Source: Burkholderia sp. FERM BP-3421
GTDB lineage: Bacteria; Pseudomonadota; Gammaproteobacteria; Burkholderiales; Burkholderiaceae
Length of the DNA: 64,000 nt
Assembly (NCBI RefSeq): GCF_028657905.1
Contig: NZ_CP117782.1
Span: 434,001 to 498,000 of the forward strand
Direction of reading: 5' to 3'
The notes beneath the pieces are model-generated. The model was not told the DNA's origin. It made no database searches and was given only the letters and a program-made list of their open reading frames with translations. Positions 52,222-61,800 of this stretch are shown one piece after another (the first letter of the stretch is position 1; every line of letters starts with the position of its first letter). A program made the position numbers and the translations under genes.

Positions 52222-52668
52222 ATGACCCGCATGCGCGCCGCGCTCCTGACGATGGCGACGGCCGAACCGGCGGCGGTCGGCGCGGCGTCGCCGATCCATG
52301 GTGTGACGATCCGGACGGCTGTCGCCGATGGACGCTGATCGCGCCCGCCGAGGAAGCCGCGCCGCTCGACGAACTGCGCGTCGTGCTCGGCAATCCGACG
52401 GCGGTGCGCGCGGTCGAGCGTGCGACCGCGCCGTTTCCGGACGGGACGGTGCCGGTCAAGCGCGCATGGAAGGGCGCACCGCCGAAGGGCGCGCCGAGCG
52501 CCACGGTGCCCGGGGCCGCGACGACCGTGCAGGTGAGGGTCAAGGACGCGCAGCGCTGCGCGGCGACGGGCGGCTGGTGCGTCGACGACCCGCTCGACGG
52601 GCCGATGATGAAGGCGTGTCGCACCGAGCAGGGGGCGGACGTCGCGTTCTCGACCTTCCGCGTGCGGA
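52222..52668 (+). pseudogene. Decayed cytochrome P460-family gene
   Basis: Parts of a cytochrome P460-like protein can be read but in different frames. The first frame gives MTRMRAALLTMATA and AASPIHGVTI, then stops at 52336. One base before the stop region the other frame continues as PDGCRRWTLIAPAEEAAPLD, ELRVVLGNPTAVRAVERATA and PFPDGTVPVKRAWK, then VPGAATTVQVRVKDAQ and ATGGW, all P460 hallmarks. Adding one base near 52310 joins the two. The C-terminal region with the heme motif CxxCH is scrambled, with a second shift near 52590-52610, so no functional cytochrome can be made. Confidence 0.65.
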
Positions 52669-52737
52669 TCGGCGGCATCTTCGACCCGGCCGGCGTGAGG
52701 CGGGGGCGCTCTCCACCCGGCGGGCCCGAGGACGCGG

Positions 52738-52763
52738 GACGGAGCGGCGCGCGCCGCTCCGTC
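52738..52763 (-). terminator. Perfect palindromic hairpin after sbnB-like gene
   Basis: GACGGAGCGGC-GCGC-GCCGCTCCGTC is fully self-complementary over 26 bases and lies 11 bases after the stop codon of the SbnB-like gene on the minus strand. No T tract follows it. Confidence 0.6.
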
Positions 52764-52774
52764 GACGCCGCGGC

Positions 52775-53845
52775 TTACCAGCGCGAGCGTTCCGCGAAGA
52801 ACCCCGGGATGTCGACGACGCGCCCCGCGCGCCGCGCCGCCGCATGCACGTGCTGGCCGACCGCCAGATCCAGGATGCCCATGCCGAACGGCGAGTAGAT
52901 CACGGGCCGCGCCGGATCGACGCGGAACGCGCCCTGGACCGCGCCGGCGATCGTGCCGGTGATGAAGCGCCGGTGGCCGACCTGCTGTTCGGCGAGGTGC
53001 GGGGACGTGTCGGCCTGCAGGCAGTGGTCGACGTCGTCCACGACGTTGTCGGCGGCGAGGATGACTTCGGGCGCGAGATCGCGCAGCGAGATGTTCAGCA
53101 CGACGGGCGCATGCGCGAACCAGCCGGGATCGAGCACGTGGGGGCGCGGCGCGGTCGTGGCGAATATCACCACGTCGCTGTCGCGTATCAGCGTCTCGAT
53201 CGAGGACGACGGCTCGGGCGCGGCGACCGGGCCGACATGATCGAGCAGACGCCGCGCGTCGTCCCGATTGAGGTCGAACGCGGCGATGACGGCGGGCCGG
53301 GCGCCTTGCGCGAGGATCATGTCGACGATGTAGCGCGCGATCACGCCGCAGCCGATCACGCCGATGCGCGGCTGCGCCGGCAGCCGGCCCGCGCCGAGCT
53401 CCCGCAGCCCGAGCGCCGCCGACGCGGCGGTGCGCGCCGCGCTGATCGTGGACGCCTCCATCACGCACAGCGGGTAGCCGGTGTCGCGGCGATTCAGCAC
53501 GAGCAGCGCGGACGCGCGCGGCATCGACCGCTCGACGTTTTCGGGCCAGCTCGCGATCCATTTGATGCCGGCGAGCCCGACATCGGGACCGAGATCGGCC
53601 GGCAGCGCGATGATCCGGTCGCGCGGGCGATCCGCGAAGCGCAGGAAATGGCTCGGCGGGTTGTGCGCGACGCCGAGCGCATGCGCGAGATAGGCGTCGC
53701 GCACGATGTCGACCAGTTCCGGAAAGGACGCGGCGACGATCTCGCGCACCGTGTCGCCGGCGATGACGGAGAACGCGAACGGGTCCGCGGCGGGATCGCC
53801 GCCGGCCCGCGACGCGGCGCGTTCGCGCGTGAGAAGGTCAGCCAT
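52775..53845 (-). CDS. sbnB: SbnB-like dehydrogenase (ornithine cyclodeaminase family), 2,3-diaminopropionate biosynthesis
   Basis: A 356-residue protein of the ornithine cyclodeaminase/mu-crystallin family, in the SbnB group. The NAD-binding loop is IGVIGCGVIARYIVDMI. Substrate-end segments include SHFLRFADRPRDRI and GIKWIASWPENVERSMPRAS, which match the SbnB type more than true ornithine cyclodeaminases. In the staphyloferrin B pathway SbnB oxidatively cleaves N-(1-amino-1-carboxy-2-ethyl)-glutamate, yielding L-2,3-diaminopropionate and 2-oxoglutarate. It overlaps the SbnA-like gene by 8 bases. The pair supplies diaminopropionate, presumably to the nearby synthetase. Confidence 0.85.
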   Translation of the reverse strand: MADLLTRERAASRAGGDPAADPFAFSVIAGDTVREIVAASFPELVDIVRDAYLAHALGVAHNPPSHFLRFADRPRDRIIALPADLGPDVGLAGIKWIASWPENVERSMPRASALLVLNRRDTGYPLCVMEASTISAARTAASAALGLRELGAGRLPAQPRIGVIGCGVIARYIVDMILAQGARPAVIAAFDLNRDDARRLLDHVGPVAAPEPSSSIETLIRDSDVVIFATTAPRPHVLDPGWFAHAPVVLNISLRDLAPEVILAADNVVDDVDHCLQADTSPHLAEQQVGHRRFITGTIAGAVQGAFRVDPARPVIYSPFGMGILDLAVGQHVHAAARRAGRVVDIPGFFAERSRW

Positions 53846-54839
53846 GGTGGCGCTCCCAGAGAAGAGGGGCGGCGGAAATCGTCCTGCCGCAGCGTTCGAG
53901 CAGGCCGGCGAAGCGCGACTCGACCCAGGTGTTGTCGTAGATCGTGTCGACGTAGCGGTCGCCGAGATCGGGCGAGACGGCCACGACGACGGCGTCGGGC
54001 GGGATGCATTCCGCGTAGCGCGCAACGGCCGTGAGCACCGTGCCCGTCGAGCCGCCGACCAGCAGGCCCTGCGCGGCGAGCCGGCGGCACATCACGATCG
54101 TGTCCGCTTCCTCGATCATCTCGAGGGCGTCCATCGTGCAATCGTCGGCGATCGGCGGGCGGCAGCTCGTGCCGAGTCCCGCGATGTAGCGCCGGCCCGA
54201 CGGCAGGCCGAAGGTCACGGAACCGACCGAATCCACCGCGATCAGCTTCGTCGCCGGCGAATACTGCCGCGCGTAGTGCGAGATGCCGCCGAGCGTGCCG
54301 GTCGTGCCCGCGCCGACGAACAGGAAATCGATGCGCGGAAAGGCCGAGAAGATCTCGGGGCCGGTGAAGCGCAGATGCGCGCCCGCGTTGTCGGCGTTGG
54401 CGTACTGGTTGAGCCACACGAGCCCGGCATCCTCCTCCAGCCGCTGCCGGATGTACGCGATGCGCGTGCCGAGGTAACCGCCGTTCGCGTCGTGCTTCTC
54501 CACGATCACGACTTCCGCGCCGAACGCGAGCATCAGCTTGTGGGTCTGCGGAGACAGATTCGGATCGCTCACACAGGTGAAGCGATAGCCGCGCTCGGCG
54601 GCGATCATGCTGAGCGCAAGCCCGAGATTGCCGGACGAACTTTCGATGAAGCGCTGGTCCCGATGCGCGTGGCCGCGCGCCTCGTGTTGATCGAGCATAT
54701 GGCGCGCGGTCTTGGTCTTGATCGAACCGCCCGAGGTGAACCCCTCGATTTTCAAATGCACGGTTCCCTTCGGAACGATGCCGCGAAGACGGATGAAGGC
54801 ATCCCCGACCATCAGCTCGCTCGGCTTGTCAGCAAACAT
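53838..54839 (-). CDS. sbnA: SbnA-like PLP enzyme, 2,3-diaminopropionate biosynthesis
   Basis: A 333-residue fold-type II PLP enzyme of the cysteine synthase family. The PLP lysine is in GGSIKTKTARHML, the substrate loop in FIESSSGNLGLALS and the phosphate-binding glycine loop in GAGTTGTLGGISHYAR. The combination fits SbnA, which condenses O-phospho-L-serine with L-glutamate. The ATG at 54839 has GGGGAG at proper spacing; an in-frame TTG five codons earlier is less likely. It is the first gene of the minus-strand pair, which faces the NRPS genes across an AT-rich divergent region. Confidence 0.87.
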   Translation of the reverse strand: MFADKPSELMVGDAFIRLRGIVPKGTVHLKIEGFTSGGSIKTKTARHMLDQHEARGHAHRDQRFIESSSGNLGLALSMIAAERGYRFTCVSDPNLSPQTHKLMLAFGAEVVIVEKHDANGGYLGTRIAYIRQRLEEDAGLVWLNQYANADNAGAHLRFTGPEIFSAFPRIDFLFVGAGTTGTLGGISHYARQYSPATKLIAVDSVGSVTFGLPSGRRYIAGLGTSCRPPIADDCTMDALEMIEEADTIVMCRRLAAQGLLVGGSTGTVLTAVARYAECIPPDAVVVAVSPDLGDRYVDTIYDNTWVESRFAGLLERCGRTISAAPLLWERHHG

Positions 54840-55095
54840 TCGATAACTCCCCAATTAAGAGAATCGATTCGATAGGCATGCAAATTAATTAACCGATGAA
54901 TTGTTTCGTATCGGAAGGAATGTTTGATTCGGTGGATTTCTGGTTGGTATTTGATTGGAATTTTATTTATCGAAAAGAAATTGATAAAAATCATACGAAT
55001 AGGATTTCCATTCCGGCACTAAACAGTACTATACGCAACCGAAGAGTCAAGCAATCGGCGGAATGTGGTCATAGCCGTGCTTCGGCATGGAAGCG

Positions 55096-55115
55096 GCTTT
55101 CGGCGTGCCGAAAGC
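55096..55115. promoter_or_regulatory. 20-base palindrome in the cluster's divergent promoter region
   Basis: GCTTTCGGC-GT-GCCGAAAGC has 9-base perfect arms and a 2-base centre. It lies about 260 bases from the sbnA-like start and 175 from the plus-strand gene. It is either a regulator binding site or an RNA hairpin. It is not a lux box. Confidence 0.5.
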
Positions 55116-55221
55116 ACATGCAAAGCCGGATATCGTTGCGAGGCGATGAACGATCCTCGCGCGTTATTATGAGTGGTTATTTGTGTCGTTTTCGGGTCCG
55201 ATTAAATATCAAATTAAAGAG

Positions 55222-55249
55222 TTGCATAAAATTTCGTGCGTACTATATA
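55222..55249 (+). promoter_or_regulatory. Candidate promoter of the NRPS operon
   Basis: TTGCAT (weak -35) is followed after 16 bases by TATATA (good -10). It lies about 40 bases before the start codon of the 175-residue protein gene, which has a strong AAAGGAGG ribosome-binding site at 55275-55282. Confidence 0.4.
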
Positions 55250-55289
55250 TAAGCATCGATTTACGTGCGCCGATAAAGGAGGCCGAATC

Positions 55290-55817
55290 ATGTCTGATGG
55301 GGAAGATAAAACGGGCGAGAATGCCGCCAGCCGTCGCGAATTGCCGGATGGCGGCACCGGGACGCCCGGGCCGTACAACGGCAACGGGACGGCGATACCG
55401 GTCTCCGCCGCGCACGTGACGCTTCCCAGCAGCAGCGGGGCGCCGTCGATCGCCGATGCGATCGCCACGGCGTACCGCGACCTGTACGACAAGCTCGCCA
55501 CCGCGTGGCATTCGGTGGAGATTCGACAGGCCATCGCGGAAGCCGACTACGAACTGCAACAAAAGCTCGCGGCGCTGTCCTCGCCGGGGCAGACGCTCGA
55601 ACGTTGCGAGCTGGTCGCCGACTACCTGCGTACGGTGCGCACGCTCGGCGCGCCCGAGCGCCAGCAGGCAAAGATCGCGTTTGCGTATTCGCGCTATCTC
55701 GACGAAGTGAAGGTCATCTGGTCGCGGCACGACATTCACGACATCGATCCCCGCCAGCTCTCCGCGTTCGGCGAGAGCATCGCGTGGGCCGGCTATTACG
55801 CCAGCCTGCGTCCCTGA
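55290..55817 (+). CDS. Unrecognised 175-residue protein, first gene of the NRPS operon
   Basis: I do not recognise a family. Residues 1-52 are polar and rich in Gly, Pro, Ser and Thr (GGTGTPGPYNGNGTAIPV), so probably unstructured. Residues 53-175 look helical and folded: IADAIATAYRDLYDKLATAW, YELQQKLAALSSPGQTLERC and DEVKVIWSRHDIHDIDPRQL. There is no signal peptide, membrane helix or known catalytic motif, and it is not MbtH-like. The ATG at 55290 sits behind a very strong ribosome-binding site, so it is well expressed. It is 67 bases before the NRPS gene, in the same orientation. Confidence 0.8.
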   Translation: MSDGEDKTGENAASRRELPDGGTGTPGPYNGNGTAIPVSAAHVTLPSSSGAPSIADAIATAYRDLYDKLATAWHSVEIRQAIAEADYELQQKLAALSSPGQTLERCELVADYLRTVRTLGAPERQQAKIAFAYSRYLDEVKVIWSRHDIHDIDPRQLSAFGESIAWAGYYASLRP

Positions 55818-55884
55818 CTATTTCGCAATCATCCGGCCCGGGCGCATCGCGCCCAGGCCGTTTCGCCGGAGCGGTGACTCGACG

Positions 55885-58800
55885 ATGACGGATCTCCAGG
55901 ATGTCTTTGCGGCGGGCGGCGCGCGGCCGGCGACGCTCACGAGTGAACAACGCCAGGCGCTGGAACAGCGGTTGATGGAGCGAGGCGGCGAAGCGCGGGG
56001 CGCGATTCCCCGCCGCGGCGGGACGGATGCCGCGCCGCTGTCGTTCGCGCAGGAGCGGCTGTGGTTCTTCGATCAATTGCATCCGGGCAGCGCGCTGTAC
56101 AACGTGCCGTTCGCGCTGCGGGTCCACTCGGCGGTGCGGGTGGCCGTGCTGGAGCAGACGCTGAACGAGATCGTGCGACGTCACGAGACGCTGCGCACGC
56201 GCTTCGAGGCGCATGGCGGCAAACCCGTGCAGCGTATCGTGGAAGCGGCGTCCGCGCCGGTCGCGGTGAGTGATCTGCGCGGGCTGCCGGCCGGCGAGCG
56301 GGAGGCGGCGGCGCAAGCGATCGCGGCGCAGGAGGCGGAGCGGCCGTTCGATCTCGGCCGCGCGCCGCTCGTGCGGGCGCGCCTGGTGCGGCTGGGCGAG
56401 GCAGACCATCTGATTCTGCTGACGCTTCATCACATCGTGTCGGACGGCTGGTCGATGCACGTGCTGCACCGTGAGTTGGGCGCGCTGTACACGGCGTTCG
56501 ATGCGGGCCTGCCGTCGCCGCTGCGGCCGCCGTCGATCCAGTACGCGGATTTCGCGGTGTGGCAGCGGGACTGGCTGCAGGGCGAGACGCTCGCGGCGCA
56601 ACTGGACTACTGGCGCGGGCAGCTGGCGGGCGCGCCGGCGGTGCTCGCGCTGCCGACGGACCGGCCGCGCCCCGCGGTGCAGCGCTATCGCGGCGGGCTG
56701 CTGCCGTTCGTGATCGACCGCGAGACGACGGCCGCGCTGCGCGCGCTCGCGCAGGCCGAGGGGGCCACGCTGTTCATGGTGCTGCTCGGCGCGTTCGCGC
56801 TCCTGCTCGCGCGGATCAGCGGCCAGCCGGACATCGTGACCGGCACGCCGATCGCGAACCGCACGCGCGAGGAAACGGAGGACCTGATCGGCTTCTTCGT
56901 GAACACGCTGGTGTTGCGCACGCGAATCGACGGGAACGCGTCGTTCCGCGCGCTGCTCGCAGATGTGCGGGAAACCACGCTCGCCGCGTACGCGCATCAG
57001 GATCTGCCGTTCGAGCGGCTGGTCGAGGAATTGCAGCCCGAGCGCAGTCTCGCGTACAACCCGCTGTTCCAGGTGCTGTTCGCGTTGCAGACCGACGGCG
57101 AAACGCGCGCCGGCTCGGGAACGGCGTCCGCGCAGCCCGTCGAACCGGCGGTGCCGCGCAACGGGATGGCGCGCTTCGATCTGTCGCTCGCGATCACGGA
57201 CCAGGGCGCGGGGCTCGGCGGCGTGTTCGAGTTCAGCCGCGACCTGTTCGACGATGCGACCGTCGCCGGGCTGGCCGGCCAATTGCAGATCCTGCTGGCG
57301 GCGCTCGTGCGGCAGCCGGATCTGGCGGTCCGACGGCTGCCGTTGCTGTCGCCGGCGCAGCGGCACGCGCTGCTGTACGACTGGAACGGCCCGCGTCATC
57401 CCTATGATCCCGACCTGTCGGCGCCCGATCTGATCGCGTACCTGGCCGGGACGCTCCCGGAGCGCCCGGCGGTCGAGGCGCCCGACGGTCGGCTCAGCTA
57501 TCGCGAACTGATGCGGCGCGCGCAGGGCGTCGCCGCGGCGTTGGTCGCGCGCGGCATCGGCGCGGAGGACCGGGTCGGCGTCTGTCTGCGTCCGTCCGCG
57601 GCGCTCGCGGTCGCGTTCCTCGGCGTCCTGCAGGCGGGCGCGGCGTACGTGCCGCTCGACCCCGCGTTGCCGTGCCGGCGGCTCGCGCACATCGCGCGGG
57701 AAGCGTCGCTGCGCGTCGTGCTCGGCGATCCGGGCGACGGGCACGACTGGGTGCCCGGAGACATCACGCTCGTCGACGTCGCGCAGGCGGCGTTCACGAG
57801 CGCGCCGTTCGTCTACCGGCCGCGGCTCGCGCCGGCGCAGTGCGCGTACGTGATCTTCACGTCCGGCTCGACCGGCGAGCCGAAGGGCGTTGCCGTGACG
57901 CACCAGGGGCTCGCGCGCGTCGCGTTCGGCCAGCGCGCGCTGTTTCGGCTCACGCCGGCCGATCGGGTGCTGCATTTCGCCGCGATCGGCTTCGACGCGT
58001 CGATCTTCGAAATGCTGCTCGCGTGGACGGCGGGCGCCTGCCTGCATTTCGCGCCGGCCGACGCACGCGCCCCCGGCGCGCCGCTCGCCGCGCTGCTGCG
58101 CGCGCAACGCATCACGGCCGCCGTGTTGCCGCCGGCGGCGTGCGCGATCACGCCCGACGCCGGGCTGCCCGACCTGGCGTTGCTCATGATGGTGGGCGAG
58201 GCTGTCGAGCCCGCCGTCGCGGTGCGCTGGGCCGCCGGACGGCGCTTCATCAACGGCTACGGGCCGAGCGAGACCGCGATCTGGGCGGCGACGGGCGGCT
58301 ACGATCCGGCCACCGGCCGGGTGCCGATCGGCCGGCCGTGCATCAACACCCGGCTCTACGTGCTCGACCCGCATGGCGAACCGACGCCGCCGGGCGTCGC
58401 CGGCGAGCTGTACATCGGCGGTGACGGACTGGCGCGCGGCTACCTCGGGCGGCCCGATCTGACCGCCGCGCGTTTCGTGCCCGATCCGTTCTCAGGCGAA
58501 CCGGGCGCGCGTCTGTACCGATCCGGCGATCTCGTGCGCCTGCGCGCGGACGGCATGCTCGATTTTCTCGGGCGGACCGACGAGCAGGTCAAGATCCGCG
58601 GCTTCCGCATCGAGCCCGGCGAGATCGAGGCGGTGCTGAGCGCCGCGCCGGGCGTCGGCGGCGTCGCGGTCGTCGCGCGCGGCGAGGGCGCGGCGCGGCG
58701 GCTCGATGCGCATCTCGCGCCGGCCGGCGCGTCGCTCGACGTGGACGCGGTGCGGCGTCATGCGCAGGAGCATCTGCCCGGCTACATGGTGCCGTCGGCG

Positions 58801-61800
58801 CTGTACCTCCATGCGGCGCTGCCGCTGACGCCGAACGGCAAGATCGATCGCGCGGCGCTCGCGGCCGCGCCGGTTCAGCCCGAGCAGACCCCCGCCGATG
58901 CGCGGCCGCGCAGCGAGGCCGAGGCGGCCGTCGCGGAGATCTGGTCCGGGCTGCTGGAGACCGACCAGGTCGGCATTCATCGCAACTTCTTCGAGATCGG
59001 CGGGCATTCGCTGCTGGCGACGCAGCTCGTGTCGCGCCTGCGCGAGCGCTTCGGGCTCGAGGTGCCGCTGCGCACGATCTTCGAGACGCCGACCGTCGCG
59101 GGTCTCGCGGCGCTCGTCGAGCGCGCGCCCGCGGGCGGCGCGCCGCGCGCCGGGGCGGCGGAGGTTCCGGGCGCACCGGTCCCGCGCGCGCCAGCCGAAC
59201 TGGCCGACGTCGTGCTCAATGATCTGTTGTGCGCGCTGGCGACGCCCGACGGCGCGGACGCGGTCGACGCCGCGATCGACGCGGCGCTGCGCCGCCAGCC
59301 GGCGGATGGCGCAACGGCTTCGCTCGACGACCTGACGCCGGTGGACAAGCGCGCGCTGCTCGCGAGACTGTTGTCGGGGCCCGCGCGCGCGGCCGCCGAG
59401 TCGCGCGTCGCGCCGCTGTCGTTCGCGCAGGAGCGGCTGTGGTTCTTCGATCAGTTGCATCCGGGGAGCCCGCTGTACAACGTGCCGTTCGCGCTGCGGA
59501 TCCGCGCGCCGCTGAGGGCGACGGTGCTGGAGCGCGCGTTGAACGAGATCGTGCGGCGTCACGAGACGCTGCGCACGCGCTTCGACGCGCGGGAAGGCAA
59601 GCCGGTGCAGCGGATCGCGGGCGCCGCGTCGGTGCCGTTCGTCGTGGACGATCTGCAAGGGCTGCCGGAGGGCGAACGGACGGCGGCGGCGCAGGCGATC
59701 GCGGCGGAGGAGGCGGGGCGGCCGTTCAATCTGGGTGAGGCGCCGCTGATGCGGGCGCGGCTGGTGCAGTTGGGCGAGGCGGATCATCTGGTCCTGCTGA
59801 CGCTGCATCACATCGTGTCGGACGGCTGGTCGATGGGCGTGCTGTACCGCGAGCTGGGCGCGCTGTACGAGGCGTTCGACGCGGGCCGTCCGTCGCCGCT
59901 GCGGCCGCTGTCGATCCAGTACGCGGCGTTCGCGGCATGGCAGCGGGATTGGCTGCAAGGCGACACGCTCGCGGCGCAGCTGGACTATTGGCGCGGGCAG
60001 TTGGCGGGCGCGCCGGCGGTGCTGGCGCTGCCGACGGACCGGCCGCGGCCGGCGGTGCAGCGATATCGCGGCGGACTGCTGTCGTTCGCGATCGACCGTG
60101 CAACGACGGCGGCGCTGCGCGCGCTCGCGCAGGAAGAGGGCGCGACGCTGTTCATGGCGGTCGCGGCCGCCGTGAAGCTGTTCCTGAGCCGTTGCAGCGG
60201 TCAGCGCGACGTCGTCGTGGGCACGCCGATCGCGAATCGCACGCGCGCCGAATTCGAGGACTTGATCGGCTTCTTCGTGAATACGCTGGTGCTGCGCACG
60301 CGGATCGATGACGATGCGTCGTTCCGCGCGCTGCTCGCGAACGTGCGGGAGACCACGCTCGCCGCGTACGCACATCAGGATCTGCCGTTCGAGCGGCTGG
60401 TCGAGGCGCTGCAGCCCGAGCGCACGCTCGGCCACAACCCGCTGTTCCAGGTGATGCTGCTGTTCCAGGCGGCCGCCGGCACGTCGAGCGAGCCGGCCGC
60501 GCCGGCCGACGCGCCGCCGCCCGAGGCGCTGGGCGGCACCTCGAAGTTCGACCTGACCGTGGCGTTCGCCGAGACGGGCGGCGCGCTGTCGGGTGCGATC
60601 GAATACGCGAGCGATCTGTTCGATCCGGCGACCGTGGCGACGATGGCGGACCATCTGGTCAACCTGCTGCGCGCGATCGTCGCCGAGCCCGATGCGAGCG
60701 TCGCGGCGCTGGAGCTGATCGGCGCGGACGAGCGCGCGCACTTGCTGACGGGCCTCGCCGAGCCGGCCGAGGCGTTCGAGCCGGGACTGACGCTCGACGT
60801 GCGCGTCGCGCGCCAGGCGGCGAGCGCGCCCGGCGCGCCCGCGCTGGCGTTCGCGGACGCGACGCTCAGCTATGGCGAACTCGACGCGCGCGCGAACCGG
60901 CTGGCGCGGCTCTTGCGCGCGCGGGGCATCGGCACCGACGCGCGCATCGGGCTGTGGCTCGATCGCTCGGCGGCGCTCGTCGTCGCGATGCTCGCGGTGT
61001 GGAAGGTGGGCGGCGCGTTCGTCACGCTCGACACGCGCAATCCGCCCGAGCGGCTCGCCTCGATGCTCGCCGACGCGGGCGTGGAGCTCGTGCTTACGGC
61101 GGGCGGCGTCGAGGCGCCGCTGCCGGACGGCATGGCGCAGCTCGACCTGGACGCGCAGGCCGGGGCGATCGCGGCGCGTTCCGCGCAGTCGCTCAAGACG
61201 CGCAACGCGCCCGCCGGGCTCGCGCAGATCATCTTCACGTCCGGTTCGACCGGCAAGCCGAAGGGCGTGATGATCGAGCACCGTCAATTGTCGTGGCTGC
61301 TCGACGCGATGCACTCGGCGCGCATCGCGCCCGAGGATCGTGTCGCGCAGAGTTCGAGCCCCGCGTTCGACGTGATGGCGTTCGAATGCTGGGGCGCGCT
61401 GAGCGCGGGCGCGTGCCTCGTCGGCATCGAACGCGACGCGCTGCTGGTGCCCGACCAGCTCGCGGCGACGCTGGCCGAGCGCCGCGTTAGCGTGCTGTAC
61501 CAGACGGCCACGCTGTTCAACCAGACGGCCGCGCATCGCCCCGACGCCTATCTCGGCGCGCGCCTGCTGCTCGTCGGCGGCGACCAGGTCGATGCGGCGA
61601 AGGTGCGCGCGGTGATGCAGGCGTCGCGGATTCCGGTGTTCAAGCACACCTATGGTCCGACCGAGACCACGGTGTTCTGCTCGATCCAGACGCTGACCGC
61701 GCCGCCGCCCGAAGGCGCGCCGCTGTCGCTCGCGCCGGCGCTGCCGCACGCGACGCTGTACGTCGTCGACGCGGCCGGCCGGCTCGCGCCGACGGGCACG

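Larger units (their letters stand above)
54840..55289. other. AT-rich divergent promoter region
   Basis: A 450-base gap, far less GC-rich than the rest of the window, between the sbnA-like gene (minus) and the 175-residue protein gene (plus). It contains a 20-base palindrome at 55096-55115 and a possible promoter for the plus strand (TTGCAT 55222-55227, 16 bases, TATATA 55244-55249). A frame of about 118 codons crosses it but its composition (Asn, Ile, Arg-rich, no start signal) does not look like a protein. It marks the cluster's control centre. Confidence 0.75.

Noticed and set aside
52328..54034. A 568-codon plus-strand frame across the sbnB-like gene
   Set aside because: It is antisense to the SbnB-like gene, with Arg/Asp/His-rich content; only its first part overlaps the P460 relic.
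55096..55115. A lux box for quorum-sensing control of the cluster
   Set aside because: The palindrome has no CT..AG ends with the 20-base lux box pattern, and no LuxR or LuxI gene is in the window.
54896..55252. An open frame of about 118 codons in the AT-rich promoter region
   Set aside because: No ribosome-binding site, composition unlike neighbours, and it covers the divergent promoters and palindrome of the cluster.
55885..56035. A starter (lipo-initiation) C domain in the first NRPS
   Set aside because: The C1 motifs are those of an ordinary LCL domain, and the preceding 50 residues look like an inter-module linker, so starter function is not claimed.
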